Assembly: GCA_008704415.1 (NCBI GenBank)
Contig: VXIS01000009.1
Coordinates: 124,001-188,000, forward strand
Length of the DNA stretch: 64,000 bases
Origin: Sphaerosporella brunnea
Lineage: Eukaryota > Ascomycota > Pezizomycetes > Pezizales > Pyronemataceae
Direction of reading: 5' to 3'
Shown: positions 45,650 through 56,543 of the stretch, piece after piece
Layout of the letters: each line of letters starts with the position of its first letter
Numbering within the stretch: the first letter of the stretch is position 1
The notes under the pieces: generated by a model
Seen by the model: only the letters and a program-made list of their open reading frames with translations
Databases searched by the model: none
What the model was told of the DNA's origin: nothing
Position numbers and translations under genes: made by a program

Positions 45650-48600
45650 TGGTGGTCTTGGAAGTACGTAGCGAGAATTGGGGGTGGTGGAGGCGGTGGC
45701 AGGTGCTTGTTGTGCTCGATGAACCCCACGGCGGCTCACAGCGTGCGGTAAGGCTGTGTGAGCGCTAGCCTGCGTGACTTGCCAGAGTCCTAGCCCTAGC
45801 CCGCGTGACTTGCCATGACCGCACCTGAGTGAGCGACGGTCGAGCGAGTGCTGTACGCATCCTCCCGCTAAGACCAGCAACAAGTGCCTGAATTCTCACT
45901 CGTATTCGCTTACCCCCAGCGCGGTGGCCGAAGTTTGCGGGGCAGAGTACTGGTATATCATCCATCAACACTAGGCGCCAAGCGTGACGCATCACTCTGC
46001 TTTGCACGGATCAGCCGCCTTCGGGTGATGCAAGTGGTTTATTTCATAAGGTGTTGCAACGTATTGTTGTGCGGGGACTGGTACAACCCCTTGCTATTAG
46101 TTCATCCATACCGCTGTCAAGTAGCTAGCCTACGCCACACGGCTGCATCTCGTCCAGATATTAGCGGACATCATCGTCAGGTCTGTCATCGCCTAATGGC
46201 CAGACAGCAAGGACTCAAAGCTTCAATTCCAATTGAGCCCGCAAGCGCACCACAGAGAGCGGGTAAGGACCTCCCCTATTTCCTCTATCGTCAGGCCGAT
46301 TTGAATAACTCCATGGGAAGCACTTGTGGCTTCAACCCAGAGGTTGGTGTTGTCCGGTACACCACACTGCTATCGTGTTAGGCATGGCAAATGCGCGTAC
46401 GTGTGCGATGCTGCTCCCCATATTTCTGCTTCGAAACGCAACGATGATTGGTACGCCAGGCCTACGTTTATCATGATGATTACGATTATTAACTTGTACG
46501 CCAATCATCCAGGATAACCGTCGGCGAGACCCATAGTTTGTAGGGTGCCCGAAAGCGCAAGACATCAGGGTTGGGGGAATAGGCAGGTCAACTGCGGAGA
46601 ATTGATTTCAAATGTCCGTTTTGGGGCTGCCGTTGAGGTTGCGGCGGCTGCTTTTTAGGACACCGACAAGACCACCCACACAGACTTCTCAGCAACGGCA
46701 GGCTCACATGAAAATTGGACAACTTCAGAACTTTCGGTCGTAAAATGGGGATTCGAGAATTAACGCGGGTCACGTGGAGCTTTGGATTTTGTTGGGGCTT
46801 GGAATTGAGTTTTGCACTCGTACCGGTTTCTGCCTGTGAAGTGCAGAACCGGACGCTAACCCCTTTACCTTACCCGTATCCTTGTATCCTCAGTGGAAGC
46901 CGTCAAACCTAAGCGCGGGTACGTCGGATTGCAACAATCACAATGTCTGTACATTCTGTCCCTGTTTTCTAGAACCGTGTGCGCGATAATAATTATCTCG
47001 TCACCTTCTGATTAATTACCACTCCCGGCGGGTGTTATGCTCCGTAATTGCTTCACCTCTCAAGCGTTCGACCATGGTCAGTGGGACTAAACGTGTGGGC
47101 AGGGTCGGAAATTAGATTTCTTGATATAAGCCCGACCGCAGGCTCGTGCAGCTGTATACAATTCTACACTGGCAAGCTACTGGTTGGTGCGAGCAGAGTG
47201 AGAGTTGCAGACAACAATCAAAGAGACACTCTAACCCCACTCTGCATCAATACCCTGGTTCTCAGTCACTGATACGCGCATGGCCGTTACCGGAGCTGGA
47301 CTGCAGGCTGTCACCGTGTATAGTGGCAACAGGGCAGCAATACCCTGCACAGGGAGCGGCCAACGTGGACAGAAAAAAAGATCCCTGAATCAGCATTCAA
47401 TGCTTCCCCCAATATCGCCAAAGCCGTATGCACACCAGCTGGTCTACCACATCAGTCCATACTCAGACTCCAGTGTCAAAACACCTCCTGACGGAAAGAG
47501 ACACAACGGCAATGACGCTGACGACGTTTGAAGGGAGCCGTTGCTTGGGAGACTCGTGCGTCTGATCCTTGGACCCCACACATGTCATATGTGATGCATT
47601 CCTCGATGTTTATCTGTGTCAAACGGCCAGCACAGAATGGCGGTGCGGCCGTATCTCAGGTCAAACGCCGCTGGCCCACGTCATGCGCTGGTCGTTACGC
47701 CGTCACGGAGCCGCGATGCTGGTGGGTGGTCTCGCTTGTTGGTGGCTCTGTGACGCCACTTTTGTTCGTTTTCAAGCCGCAGCAAGACGTATGTTGTGGC
47801 ACCAGAGGCTCCCGTGCATGGCGCTGTAGGGTTTACTGTGCAGGTATGAAAAGCCAGATGTGGTGTAGCGCAGCAATCAATGTCGCGTTTGGTCTTCACG
47901 TTAGCTGATCAAAATATAAAGCAGTTTAGTCCCGCAACGTGCTGGCTTTGAAACATTCTAACAACCTCTTCCACCTCACCGCCCTAACGGCAGCAGACCG
48001 GAAGGCTACAACAGCAATCCATAATCAGACCCGCACTGATAGCAAATTTTTGCTTCGCTGTACAGGCATGCCGGTAGCTAGCGGTCTGCCCTAGCGATAC
48101 CGCCCCGAAAGTCAGTTGTCCATGTGCTTGCCACACCCGTGCTCTGGTTTCGATGTATACACGGACAAGTACTACACGCCTCCGCCACCTCCTGGCCTGA
48201 TTCAATGTGAGGCCAGCAGTCGAAAAGAGTGCTCTGCTTGCTTTTGGAAGATCATTGAATAAGCGTTAGCCCCGGATGTTTGGTAGCACTGTAGCAGGTT
48301 GCAGGGTATTTCCGCAGACACTCCCAGGGTTCGAGATTCCCCTAACCGTTAAGGGTTTCATTCTGACATCAAATCACCTTGCTGACAAAGTAAATATCTT
48401 GCGGTCATCCAATACGCATCGCTGCTTTGCTCTAGGGCTCATAATATGCACAAACCCCGGTCCGTGAGTTTCTTTGTCTGCCATTACGTATTATGCTCTG
48501 CTGAAGCGAAGGACGTGTGTCCAGGGCGCAGAACATGCGTTGTGCAGTGATATTGCGCGGCACCACGACCAATGTAAGTTGACCGCTATGCATGCGGCGT

Positions 48601-50410
48601 GGTTGTTGCTATCCTGCTCTGCCGATTGCTTGACGCCTAGAGGGAAAAGCAATAGGCGGAAACCTAGCATAAGCAGAATTTGCGGCGCTGCATCTTGGCC
48701 ACCAATGTTCAGCGGTCAAACAAGCAACTGTATCGATAAGGTGGGTGGCCATGACGGATTCCGTTGCACGACAACAAAGGCTTTGAAGTTCCTGCGACTC
48801 ATATCCTACGTTTGTGTTTCAGCAGGGTGTGCAATTCTTCCTCGCAGGTGCCGCTCCCTTTGTCGGCTGCCTGACATCCTCCCGCGCCGCCAGCCAGCCA
48901 GGCTCACCGCCGCAAGTCTTTGGTGGTCCCGCAACCACGAGCCCCAACCAAACGGTAGCCCGGATGAAAACGACCATTGGGTATCCTTTGTCCTATCCGT
49001 CTGATCGAGAAAACGCTTCTTTCTGCATTGTCGCCACGTCTTATCTTCAAAAACGTGATTCTCAGGTTCGGTGAGTTAATGTAACGCTGGTAAAGATTGG
49101 GTGCGTCAAGGTTGGCTGCGTTGTAGTGTTGGTGGTGGCGGTTAGTGCACCCGGTATATCAAAGTCATCTTTATCGCTGTGATCGTCCATGCTACTATCT
49201 TACGTTTCTCGATTCATATCGCACCGAAAATCAAATATAGTGGCGGAGGACAATGGGAATGACGAAGAGTGAGTGGGCAACGGCCATTTCCTTAAATACT
49301 TCGCTAATGCGACGATCGGCTGTCGTTTGAACGCTTGGTATAGAGTGGTGGCCGGAGCAGTCCAACGTCAGAGGCCTCAAAGCAGTACAATTGTTCTCGA
49401 GTGAATGGTTTTAGATGTCGTGGGTATAGGTGTTGTGGATCAACATGATACGTACAGTGTTGTCCTCACACAACGATTGTATCGCCGGTCCAGCAACAAA
49501 CTGCATCACGAAGTCAGGAACGGAGGTTATTCAGCCCTCGTTGTCATGAATTCTCGTTCAACAGCAGTGATGCTCCGTGGGTTGCAACGGTCCTCACACA
49601 TCCTTTCTGGATGGAAAATATTTCTTCGACCGTGTCCTGGTGGCCACGCACGTTTGCTCGTCGTTCTGACCTGTTTCTTTCGTTTGCTTTGTGGTTTCAC
49701 CCATGCCTTCCACTTAGTTTTGTTTGCTTCGGTATAAGGTCGCCGCAGTGGACGCATGGGGTCATTCCAATACAGAGTCAAACAGTATCTAGGCCGGAAC
49801 GAGTGGGTGGTCTGCAATAACAACATGAGAGTGCATGCTGATCTGACTGTGCATTACACGCACGAACCACAACGGACGTCGCTATTTTGCTGAGGTCCTT
49901 TGACCCGGGTATTTTGGGTGCGCCTCGATGGCCATGGGACACAACCGCGGAGTTTATTGGTTGGCGGTGGTCCGCTTTCCGATAGAGCGGATGTTGTGCG
50001 AGTCCGCGCCGATCTGGCACCGGCTAATGCTCGCGTCGGTCAGGTTCGGACGCAGGCTGCCGTGGTTGCTTTGCATCTTCGAGCCCTGTAATGTGCCTGT
50101 ATTGGAAAGAAATAGTGCCATGGTTCAACCACGGAAAACCGCGCTGTTTTTGTTATCCACTGAATCGGAGGGGTATTATCACCTCTCAACGCGGCACAAG
50201 CACCCAAAACCACCCTGCGTACAATTGTCACTGTGATATGACAACTACCTGCAGCACCTCCCAGCTGTCCATAGGAGCACTAGAGACATGCGCGGGATAC
50301 TGGCCTTGAAACTTTGAACCTGTGAGCCGGGCTATTATGGTCTGGGCAGTGGTGTTTGATATAGAGTTCAACCGGCACGGCGAAACTGTCATTGTCACAG
50401 TAATTAACTG
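45650..50410. other. No supported gene
   Basis: About 4.7 kb with overlapping short frames on both strands. The longest (48,474-49,004, 176 codons, Cys- and Arg-rich) has no motif or intron structure. 45,649-45,725 is the C/A-rich leader of the kinase gene on the minus strand. Nothing else is called. Confidence 0.45.
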
Positions 50411-50417
50411 CTATGCA

Positions 50418-50570
50418 GCGCTGCCGATAGACCGGCCAGTCCGGTTTTCGGCGCGGTCTGAACTCATTTGAATTCAACGGACTTTTCCAAACGTGGCCTG
50501 TTTGGACCAGACGGCTTGGACCGAGATCCAGGTGCCCACGGGCCCCGAATGGAGCGCGACATGTAGGTTC
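50418..50570. mobile_element. Partial copy of the 5.3-kb hAT-like element
   Basis: Shares GACCGGCCAGTCCGG, GGCGCGG-CTGAAC, GGCCTGTTTGGACCAG, GGACCGAGATCCAGG and CCCACGGGC with 5345-5480 in the same order. No right terminus was found, so it is truncated or eroded. Confidence 0.7.
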
Positions 50571-51774
50571 CTGGGGCCCGTTAGGCACCTGAATTATGGT
50601 CATCGAATTTGTGTTTCCCCAGAGCAGTAGTAATGGGCCCGGCTCTAGGCTGTCTTTCCAGGTGCTGCAGATCGACGATCCTCGTCATAACCGGCACTGA
50701 CCTCTAAGGCAGCGAAGTGCAAGGCAGACACCTGCCGACGAGCCATGTAGATTCACAGAAAACTTCATATAGTCAGCAATCAGCATGCAGCTTAAGTAGT
50801 CAGGTTCAATTTCCGATCACCGCTGTGACTCTCGACTACCCTGATTCCATGGCAGTGGTTATTGCACGACCTGAATTGGAAGCGTCGCTGGCAAGGGTGG
50901 GCCTGTTGAAGGTCGAGTGCGGACAATGGAAAACATCTGTAGCGGCAATGATGGTGAGGCGCCGCGGGTGGCATTATCGTCGGTTAAACAACCATCGTTT
51001 CACAAAACTTTCCAGCGCTTTTGCATTGAGTGCTCGCATTCTAGAAGCTGGAGGAAAAGCTCGAAATGTACCGGGTTGTGTGCTGGTATTCAAGGGATGT
51101 AGCTTGTTCACCAGGTCCCGTGTTGCTGCGTCGCGTGTTCACCATAGAATTTGCCCGCGGTAAGAATATCACGAGCGATATCCAATGAGCTGCCGAACAC
51201 AGGGAGCTCATGCCACGGTACTGATGCAAATTGTCGCTGCTGTTGCACTCGATGTCCAGCTGCTTCCAACGTCCGGGCTTTCTCTCTCCTTGATTGCTAG
51301 GATTCTCAGGCAGCATCCCAAACCAGTGCAAGAGACGGGTAAGTGCGATACAGGCGATGGGGAGACGTTGTTGCTGGTGTCTTCGTTTGGCGCGACACGA
51401 AAGCAAACTCGGCTGGAGATTAGATTCCTGGCAGGCCGGCGCATACATGTGCCTACGTAAGAAGGGAAGCAATATCGCAATGACCTCTAGATTGCTAGCA
51501 TGATCACAGAAATTGACGGTTAAAGGCTCCGGCAACGCCGAGACAGCGTGCCAGCGATGTTGGTAGTCTGCCTTTGCGGTGGAACGCTCCCATAATCCAG
51601 ACAATATCATTGCACCGTCCTGTTTCACGACCAGTCAATCAGATATTTTTGGCTGCAGACAGTGAGTGACGAGCATGATCGGCAGTTAACGTTGTCGATG
51701 ACAGGCGTTTTATAGCCTCGCTGTTCGAGGGCGCGAAACACGTGATTAGGGTCAGCCTACTGAACGTGAACCAT
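50571..51774. other. No supported gene
   Basis: A 195-codon minus-strand frame (51,041-51,628) has no motif and no intron or leader signature. I consider it possible but unproven. Confidence 0.4.
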
Positions 51775-51842
51775 TCTTAACCACCACCACCTCACATTCC
51801 CCTCACTTTACACCGCCACATCGCACAACGCAAGCCAACATC
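51775..51842 (+). promoter_or_regulatory. C/A-rich, nearly G-free 5' leader of the 450-residue gene
   Basis: The sequence directly before the ATG contains CCACCACCACCTCACATTCC and CACCGCCACATCGCACAACG and almost no G. Comparable C/A-rich leaders precede the starts at 45,648, 56,543, 40,699 and 42,176. It most likely represents the untranslated leader and core promoter edge; no TATA box was identified with confidence. Confidence 0.5.
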
Positions 51843-53245
51843 ATGCAACCCGAAGAACAGCCCAACTCCCTGACGCTCAGCGAGGCAAGCACAGTGCACG
51901 GCGCGGAGGCATGTGCCGTGCTCGACGTCTTCGATCGCCCGCGACTCGATAAGTTCAACTTCGGCGAGCCAAACAGTGGCGACAACATTGACGTACTGTC
52001 GCAATTCTGCACACCCACCAGTTCTCCCAGCGCCGCAGTCGCGAAGGTAGTGCAGCCATGCCACCCGTCGGGCGAAGAGGATGACATACATCGCATTGAA
52101 ATCTGTGAGGTCGTTTTTACGGTGAGTAAACTTACATCCATGGGCCGCGCGTGTGTCTGACGCCGGGACAGCTCAGGAAATCGCTTTTCTGGAGCGACGT
52201 CGCAACCTCTCACCTCGTCTCCGATCAAGAGTTTGTGCAGTGGCTCAGCCAGGAACCGCAACACACTGCGGCGCTCAGCTACACAAGGGTGTCGGAAGTG
52301 CTTTTGAACATCTTGATCGCCGCGATGAACTCCTCGGTGATGAACGATCTCATCGGCAAGGTCCATGATCTCACCGTCGGCCAAGCGATCGTCGCAGTTG
52401 AATACTGGACATTGCATGCGCGCACAAATCACAAAGCCATCGAGTTCACGTTGTTGTGGTTGTTGGATGTGCTCACATTCAATCAGGTCACGCAGCAGGA
52501 CCGGTTGGAGCTCCTGGAGAAACATTGCTTGATGATCAAGCGGGCGGGACCTGGCGCCCGGCGATCGGAGAAAATGGTCCGGAAATGGAGTCAGAGTGCT
52601 GTGGCGGCCGCGATTAAGCAGTCCAACCACGTCTACGCCCAGGCTGATTTTGACCGGCTGCAGAGGGTTTTCAAACAGCAGGAAGAGTCTGCAAATCAGC
52701 AAATCCAGACCCTGCAGGGGAAACTCGCCGCCGTGAACGGGGAATTCGCTTCGCACAAAGAGTCTGCAAATGAGCAAATCAAGACCCTGGAGGGAGAACT
52801 CGCCATCGTGAAGGAGGACGCAAGGAAACAGAAAGCGGAAGCTTCCACCTTCCAAGAGGAAATGAGAAAGCAGCTTGCGGCACTCCATGAGCTGAACAAC
52901 CCCCTGCGGGAGCCCGTGGGTGCTCAGGTTCCAGTGCACCTCGGTAGGCTGCGGTATGACCTGCTCCAAACCACCGTGATGCTCCGCCGCGAATCTAGCG
53001 GCGAAATCGACACGATTGAAACCCTCGTGCACATCGCGCGGTTCCACAAAGACCACACAAACCAGCTGATGCACCAAGTGCTGCTGGTCAACGGCCTTAA
53101 CTTCGGGACGCTGGTCTTTAACCGAGGTGTCTGCATCCTTGACGATGGGTATCGCGTGCCCATTGGGACCGGTACAAGCCATCAGAGGTTCGACAACATA
53201 ATCGTAGCGCTGGAAATGTATGTCACGAGAGTAAACACAAACTGA
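51843..53245 (+). CDS. Coiled-coil protein with the conserved C-terminal domain (copy 2), 450 aa
   Basis: Exons 51,843-52,121 and 52,172-53,245 are joined by a 50-nt intron (GTGAGT, branch CTGAC 12 nt before the ACAG end). The join is in phase and gives 450 residues ending in TGA. Residues 1-93 are low-complexity and acidic. About 94-245 is predicted helical, with no known motif. About 249-333 is a coiled coil with an internal duplication (EESANQQIQTLQGKLA and KESANEQIKTLEGELA). About 348-446 is the domain shared with the 35.9-kb gene (HLGRLRYDLLQTTV ... LEMYVTRVN). Layout, leader and intron match the nuclease-kinase gene on the other strand 7 kb away, where a coiled coil also precedes the effector-like part. 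The function is unknown; by context it may be a partner or relative of the CR-type proteins (inference). A 537-codon minus-strand frame over the same DNA is its shadow. Confidence 0.8.
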
Positions 53246-55100
53246 TGGGAGGTCTTGGCGTGTTCTGTGATAAAAGATTAGCATAGCAAGGTAGCAAACG
53301 ACAAATGGATCGATTCGCATGTCCGGGATACGGGTCAGTTGCGATGCTCTGGGTGCAGTGAAGGAACGGAAGGCGTCGAACATCCATTGTTTTGCTGGGT
53401 CGAATAAAGCCGGCACACTGATTTGCCAAGGTCACGCGAACAGGCCAAGGTTAGCTTTGTAAGGCAACACAGTCAAACAAAGAAAATAGTGGCATGTAGT
53501 TTGCAATCAGACGCATTTAACAAGCCCCAACCCGCACACGTTCTTCTCCCTGTCAACGTCGCTGCCGAAACAACTTTTCTATGTGGATGGTCGTGGTTTT
53601 AAACGGCGAAACCTTTATCTGCGGAGGAGCGTTTTGACTGGCCTTGATCACGCAAGCAATAACCAATATGCAAGTGATACTATGGTGCAGGAAGATATAG
53701 ACCTATTCGCCGCACGGATGTTTTTGTTGGGGAGTAAGCAGCGGACACAGTATAGATGGCGGTCAAAGGGTACGAAGTGGTGGGGACCAAAGTTCACAGC
53801 GAACGCTGGGGCCAGGTGGACCGTTCCACCAATTGTCAATTTATTGCCCAGCTGCGCCGCAGACCCGCCGCTGACTGGTATGGACCCGCGCTCTGTACTC
53901 CTCGTCTCCAAAGCTGGCGCCTTCCCTATATCCCTGGATAATACGCTGCGCTCATCGCAGGTACATGAAAATGAGCGACGGCTTCACACACTCCACCGCT
54001 TCAGGGACCGCCTCCGTAAGACCTGGTGGCTGTTATCTACTGTTGCATTCCTGGGGAAGGGTCAAATACCGGGCAGAGTGTAGGCCCAGTGCTTCCGGGC
54101 ATAGTGCTTTCATGCGCCCCAGTAATATCCGATCTAGTTTAGTTCGCAGCGGAACTTAGGATAGAACATTACCAGGTGTCCCGCATCCTCAACAATCTCT
54201 TCAATCCGACTGCGCTGACCTTGAAAGTGAGGCAGCGCGGAGAGATTCGCCGAGAGCTTCGCCATCTTTGAGACGCCTGCGCTTCCGAGCCCCGCTGATG
54301 GCGCCAGCTCTTGGTAGATGTAGGGTTCTTTTGAAGCTCTGCCCATTGCTGTTGGTTCCTCCTGCTGTGGTATAGGATACGAGTTTCGGGGCAGCTGGGC
54401 CAGGCATTGTGGATTTGGTCCGTATTTGCTGAAAGTCATGACGAAAGAGGACTCAGCTCTTAGCTCTCTGCGCAAACATTGTAATCTTTAAGATATTGGC
54501 AGCCGCGTTTCACGGCGCCGTGCTTGTTTCCGTTGGTCCAAGCTTTTCACAATCCATAGCGGCGAGTTTTGAAAGGCAGCATGCAAGTACTGGAATGGTG
54601 CGAGTGGACAACATTGGATCGCAGAGGGTTAAGTGCTTACTGATTCTTTTGCTGTGAGTTCGGACGCGGGGATACCGGCTTTGATTGTGGCCGTGCATCT
54701 CCACCCAGCCCCACCACCCGGGGATGTGCGACGACAAGGCGTATAACGGCCTGTACCACAGATCCAGTCTTTATGTTGTTTGGTATGTCGGGACGATGAA
54801 AAATCCCCGTGTAAAAACAGCGCAAACCCAACAGCGTATTCGAATTCAAACAATCTAAAAGCGAAAGAGTCGGCGAACATCGCCGGGTATGATCTGACCG
54901 CAGGTCTTGCAATTTTGACCACCCTTAGCCCTCATGTACATCGCCGCCCCCCCCACCCCCCTGACGTTTCCCGGCAAAGTGAAGACAGCGACCCAAACGC
55001 TGCCGAAGACGATGGCAACGAACACGATTTCGACGACGGTGACACCGGACGCCGTCACGCTTACGAAGGTGAAATCCACCACCACCGTCATCGTAACTGC
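53246..55100. other. No supported gene
   Basis: Frames at 53,583-54,083 (plus) and 54,134-54,475 (minus) lack motifs. The sequence at 54,930-55,105 codes for Thr/Val-rich stretches on both strands because of its composition and lies just 3' of the 427-residue gene. Confidence 0.45.
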
Positions 55101-55105
55101 CTTTG

Positions 55106-56543
55106 TTATAACCACCACCACTGTCTCCCCATTCGCATCCACGGCGCCCTCCGCCTCCGAGCAATGTGGGCATGAATCTGATACGCCTCTTCGAGACTAT
55201 CCACGAGCTCGTCCAGATCCAGCTCATACATGCGCTCGGTAGGAGGATCACGCGGGAACAGGTCGTCATGACGGATCGCGAGCTTGGGGTGCCAAAATTC
55301 TCCACGGAGTGGCAGGCCGACAGCGAAATCGAGTGGCTAGAAACAATCAGCGGACGAGACCAAGTCTGTTGTTGGTAGGGGGGATGGTTACTATTCGGCC
55401 AGGCGGTGCAATCGCAGCGAGGTTGTCGGAGCCGCGACGCCAGAGCTCTATGAACCCGCGGAGCTCCAGGAATGAGGGAATGATAGTGGCGCCGCTCGCG
55501 ATTCGATCTTGGAGATCGGCGTCCGGTTCGTCGATAATGTCGCCAGGAAACTGAGGCGCCGAGTCATCCGGGTTTCCCAGTGCCTGAGAAGCTTCACCCA
55601 CTGCAGAAGCCGCGTCCTGTGGCTGTCGTGCGGCAGCAAAATTAAGCTTGATGAGAGCCACGAGTCGTACTTCACCTTGCTCAACGTTCCCCGTCGTGCC
55701 ATCTAGCCACAGCCGGGCATCGGCCTGTAACTTGCTGTACGTCTCACTCCAACCAACCTCAACCACAAATGTCGGATTAAAAACATCCTTCGGACCCACC
55801 GCATAGTCTGCTGCTTTGGTGCTGTGGTTATAGCCGTTCTGGAAAAAGCAGAGGTTGGACTCCGACTTCACACGCAGACGCTTGACGTCGGTTGGGGAAA
55901 GGACGTAACAAATCGCAGTGCTGAAGAACCCGTTGCCCGCGTATCGATGGAGGACGGAGGGCATTTTGATAAGTCCAATCTTTGTGCACGCGTTGTATTC
56001 GAACCTCGCGCCATGTTAGTTCTTCATTAAGCTGTGCAGAGCGCGCTGGTCTCACCTCACAGCCTTGCACGACTGACGGCAGGCACTTTCAACCGCTGCT
56101 AGAATCGCGGGGTTCGGATCTTGAAGCACCAGCAGCGAAGCGCCGTATTGTCGAGCGTGTAGGTCGTTGGCATCCGACGTGGGTAAGGATATGCCGTTTA
56201 TGAAACCAGCGATCAAGGTGCGCATGCGCTCAATGTCGGTGCGTGTGTCTTCTATCGCCTCAGCTTATTTTATGGTGCGCAGAAGATGCAAAAACTCACC
56301 AGCATGAGCGTTGAGCTCTGGCAGGACGGTCTGTTTGTGAAAAGGCTCACAATCGTTGTCGTCGTCAGAAACCGGCGGCGAAATTCCACTCCCCGAGTCG
56401 TCGCTTACGTAGGTGTCGGCGCTTGGGCGATCGTCGTCGTCGGTGCTTCCGCAGTCGCCTGAGAGGTATTGTGCATGCGGAAAGGTTGACTCGGCGTTGG
56501 AGGTGCCTGGGGCAAAGGTCGTTTTGGGGGCTGTCGAATGCAT
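55106..56543 (-). CDS. PD-(D/E)xK-type fungal protein, four exons, 427 aa
   Basis: Exons (minus) are 56,543-56,300, 56,251-56,056, 56,004-55,392 and 55,336-55,106. The introns are 48, 51 and 55 nt (donors GTGAGT, GTGAGA, GTAACC; branch-like CTGAG, CTAAC, CTGAT; ends ATAG, CGAG, CTAG). All joins keep phase, giving 427 residues and TAA at 55,106-55,108. The N-terminus is acidic and Ser/Asp-rich (DDDDRPSADTYVSDDSGSG). The middle has NPTFVVEVGWSETYSKLQAD followed by LWLDGTTG and VRLVALIKLN; P-x-x-V-x-E-V-G-x-S-E is the core of a PD-(D/E)xK-like family common in fungi, and the tail motif LAIRHDDLFP ... RMYELDLDEL fits the same family (from memory). The tail is found only when intron 3 is spliced; without it the frame ends at 55,347. 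It is likely a nuclear nuclease-like protein, activity unproven. It starts behind a C-rich leader. Stop position is the least certain part. Confidence 0.8.

Noticed and set aside
51803..53416. 537-codon minus-strand open frame
   Set aside because: It is antisense to the 450-residue plus-strand gene, which has an in-phase intron with a good branch site, a coiled coil and a paralogous domain at 35.9 kb. The minus frame shows no domain.
55166..55378. Plus-strand frame NLIRLFETIHELVQIQ
   Set aside because: It is antisense to exon 4 of the 427-residue gene, whose sense frame carries the family tail motif and a clean intron junction.
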